Source: Doris montereyensis
Lineage: Eukaryota > Mollusca > Gastropoda > Nudibranchia > Dorididae
Length of the DNA: 64,000 nucleotides
Assembly (NCBI GenBank): GCA_037039925.1
Contig: JAXRKP010000138.1
Span: 215,001-279,000 of the forward strand
Direction: 5' to 3'
The stretch's first letter is position 1. Each line of letters opens with the position of its first letter. The notes under the pieces are model-generated. The model was given only the letters and a program-made list of their open reading frames with translations, searched no databases and was not told the origin of the DNA. Made by a program: the position numbers and the translations under genes. This document shows positions 62,640 to 64,000 of the stretch, in pieces.

Positions 62640-64000
62640 TTGATTTCCGTAATGGGGTGATCATTAGAAGTGACGAAGTATTAGAAATGGAGTAGTCATT
62701 AGAAGTGACGTAGTTATTAAACATGGGACAGTCATTTGAAGTGACGTAGTTATTAAACATGGAGTAGTCATTAGAAGTGACGTAGTTATTAAAAATGGAG
62801 TAGTCATTAGAAGTGACTTTGCTAAACATTGTAGTTATTAAACATGGGGTACGTGCAGTGGTTAGAAGTGACGTAGTTCCAGTCATTAGAATCGTAGTTA
62901 TTAAACATGGAGTAGTCATTAGAAGTGACGTAGTTATTAAACATGGAGTAGTCATTAGAAGTGAGTGTTTTAAACATGGATTAGTCATTAGAAGTGACGT
63001 AGTTATTAAACATGGAGTAGTCATTAGAAGTGACGTATCTATTAAACATGGGAGTAGTCATTAGAAGTGACGTAGTTATTAAACATGGAGTAGTCATTAG
63101 AAGTGACGTAGTTATTAAAATGGAGTAGTCATTAGAAGTGACGTAGTTATTAAACATGGAGTAGTCATTAGAAGTGACGTAGTTATTAAACATGGAGTAG
63201 TCATTAGAAGTGACGTAGTTATTAAACATGGAGTAGTCATTAGAAGTGACATAGTTATTAAACATGGAGTAGTCATTAGAAGTGACGTATCTATTAAACA
63301 TGGAGTAGTCATTAGAAGTATTTATTAAAAATGCAGTAGTCACTAGAAGTGAGTTAGCTATTAAACATGGAGTAGTCATTAGAAGTGACGTAGTTATTAA
63401 ACATGGAGTAGTCATTAGAAGTGACGTAGTTATTAAACATAGAGTAGTCATTAGAAAGTTATTAAACGTAGTTATTAGAAACATGGAGTAAGTCATTAGA
63501 AGACGTAGTTATTAAACATGGAGTAGTCATTAGAAGTGACTATTAAACATGGAGTAGTCATTAGAAGTGACGTAGTTATTAAACATGGAGTAGTCATTAG
63601 AAGTGACGTAGTTATTAAACATGGAGTAGTCATTAGAAGTGACGTAGTTATTAAACATGGATTAGTCATTAGAAGTGACGTAGTTATTAAACATGGAGTA
63701 GTCATTAGAAGTGACGTAGTTATTAAACATGGAGTAGTCATTAGAAGTGACGTAGTTATTAAACATGGAGTAGTCATTAGAAGTGACGTAGTTATTAAAC
63801 ATGGAGTAGTCATTAGAAGTGACGTAGTTATTAAACATGGAGTAGTCATTAGAAGTGACGTAGTTATTAAACATGGAGTATTAGAAGTGACGTAGTTATT
63901 AAACATGGAGTAGTCATTAGAAGTGACATAGTTATTAAACATGGAGTAGTCATTAGAAGTGACGTAGTTATTAAACATGGAGTAGTCATTAGAAGTGCAG
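62640..64000 (+). repeat. 36 bp minisatellite with CRE-like TGACGTA in each unit, runs off the window
   Basis: The unit is AGTAGTCATTAGAAGTGACG plus TAGTTATTAAACATGG. About 36 units are present; the left edge is degenerate, with truncated units and AAAATGG variants, while the right half is nearly uniform. Open frames on both strands (Met-Phe-Asn-Asn-Tyr-Val-Thr-Ser-Asn-Asp periodicity on the minus strand) exist only because 36 is divisible by three. The array continues beyond base 64000. Confidence 0.97.

Noticed and set aside
62629..63978. Long open frames on both strands at the right end
   Set aside because: By-products of a 36-base repeat (12-residue peptide period); no start context and no family.

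Overview
This window is nuclear DNA of an animal. I suspect a mollusc, perhaps a gastropod: intron-rich genes, a full macroH2A gene (missing from insects, nematodes and fungi), several tRNA-derived SINEs, degenerate non-LTR retrotransposons, and dense clusters of the palindromic hexamer AGATCT/TAGATC. The species call is inference; the eukaryotic call is secure. There are no operons, CRISPR arrays or rRNA genes.

Three protein-coding genes were rebuilt exon by exon from splice sites, reading phase and family motifs. (1) Folliculin (FLCN), + strand, 10391-24020, ten coding exons, about 555 aa. (2) MacroH2A histone variant, - strand, 46307-30198, eight coding exons, about 367 aa, with two single-base frame breaks in otherwise intact exons. 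(3) A DNTTIP2/Fcf2-family pre-rRNA processing factor, + strand, 52121-60795, seven coding exons, about 321 aa, again with two single-base breaks. FLCN and macroH2A are convergent; macroH2A and DNTTIP2 are divergent around a 5.8 kb interval holding a CpG-rich patch and a near-perfect 90-base hairpin. The three products act in lysosomal nutrient signalling, chromatin and nucleolar ribosome assembly. They do not form one pathway.

Layout: 1-8.6 kb is old repeat DNA, namely a decayed 28-42 bp tandem array interrupted by a 3.3 kb minus-strand LINE and other LINE fragments. 8.6-10.4 kb is the FLCN 5' flank, with SINE-like and TAGATC-rich sequence. 10.4-24.0 kb is FLCN, its introns carrying SINEs, a 1.3 kb dimeric 23/46 bp minisatellite and a short segment that looks bacterial in layout. 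24.0-30.2 kb is the AT-rich convergent interval and macroH2A 3' UTR. 30.2-46.3 kb is macroH2A, with a TIR-bounded insertion carrying a 36 bp minisatellite nested in a SINE, a transposon-derived ORF and a second LINE copy in its introns. 46.3-52.1 kb is intergenic. 52.1-60.9 kb is DNTTIP2. 61-64 kb has inverted repeats, a CT microsatellite and a second 36 bp minisatellite that runs off the window.

No complete new system is evident. The observations most worth checking are the bacterial-style ORF cluster in FLCN intron 3, the TIR-bounded minisatellite carrier, the long hairpin upstream of macroH2A, the CRE-like motif repeated in the terminal array, and the recurrent single-base frame breaks, which look like assembly errors. 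Most long open frames outside the three genes are by-products of tandem repeats with a period divisible by three.
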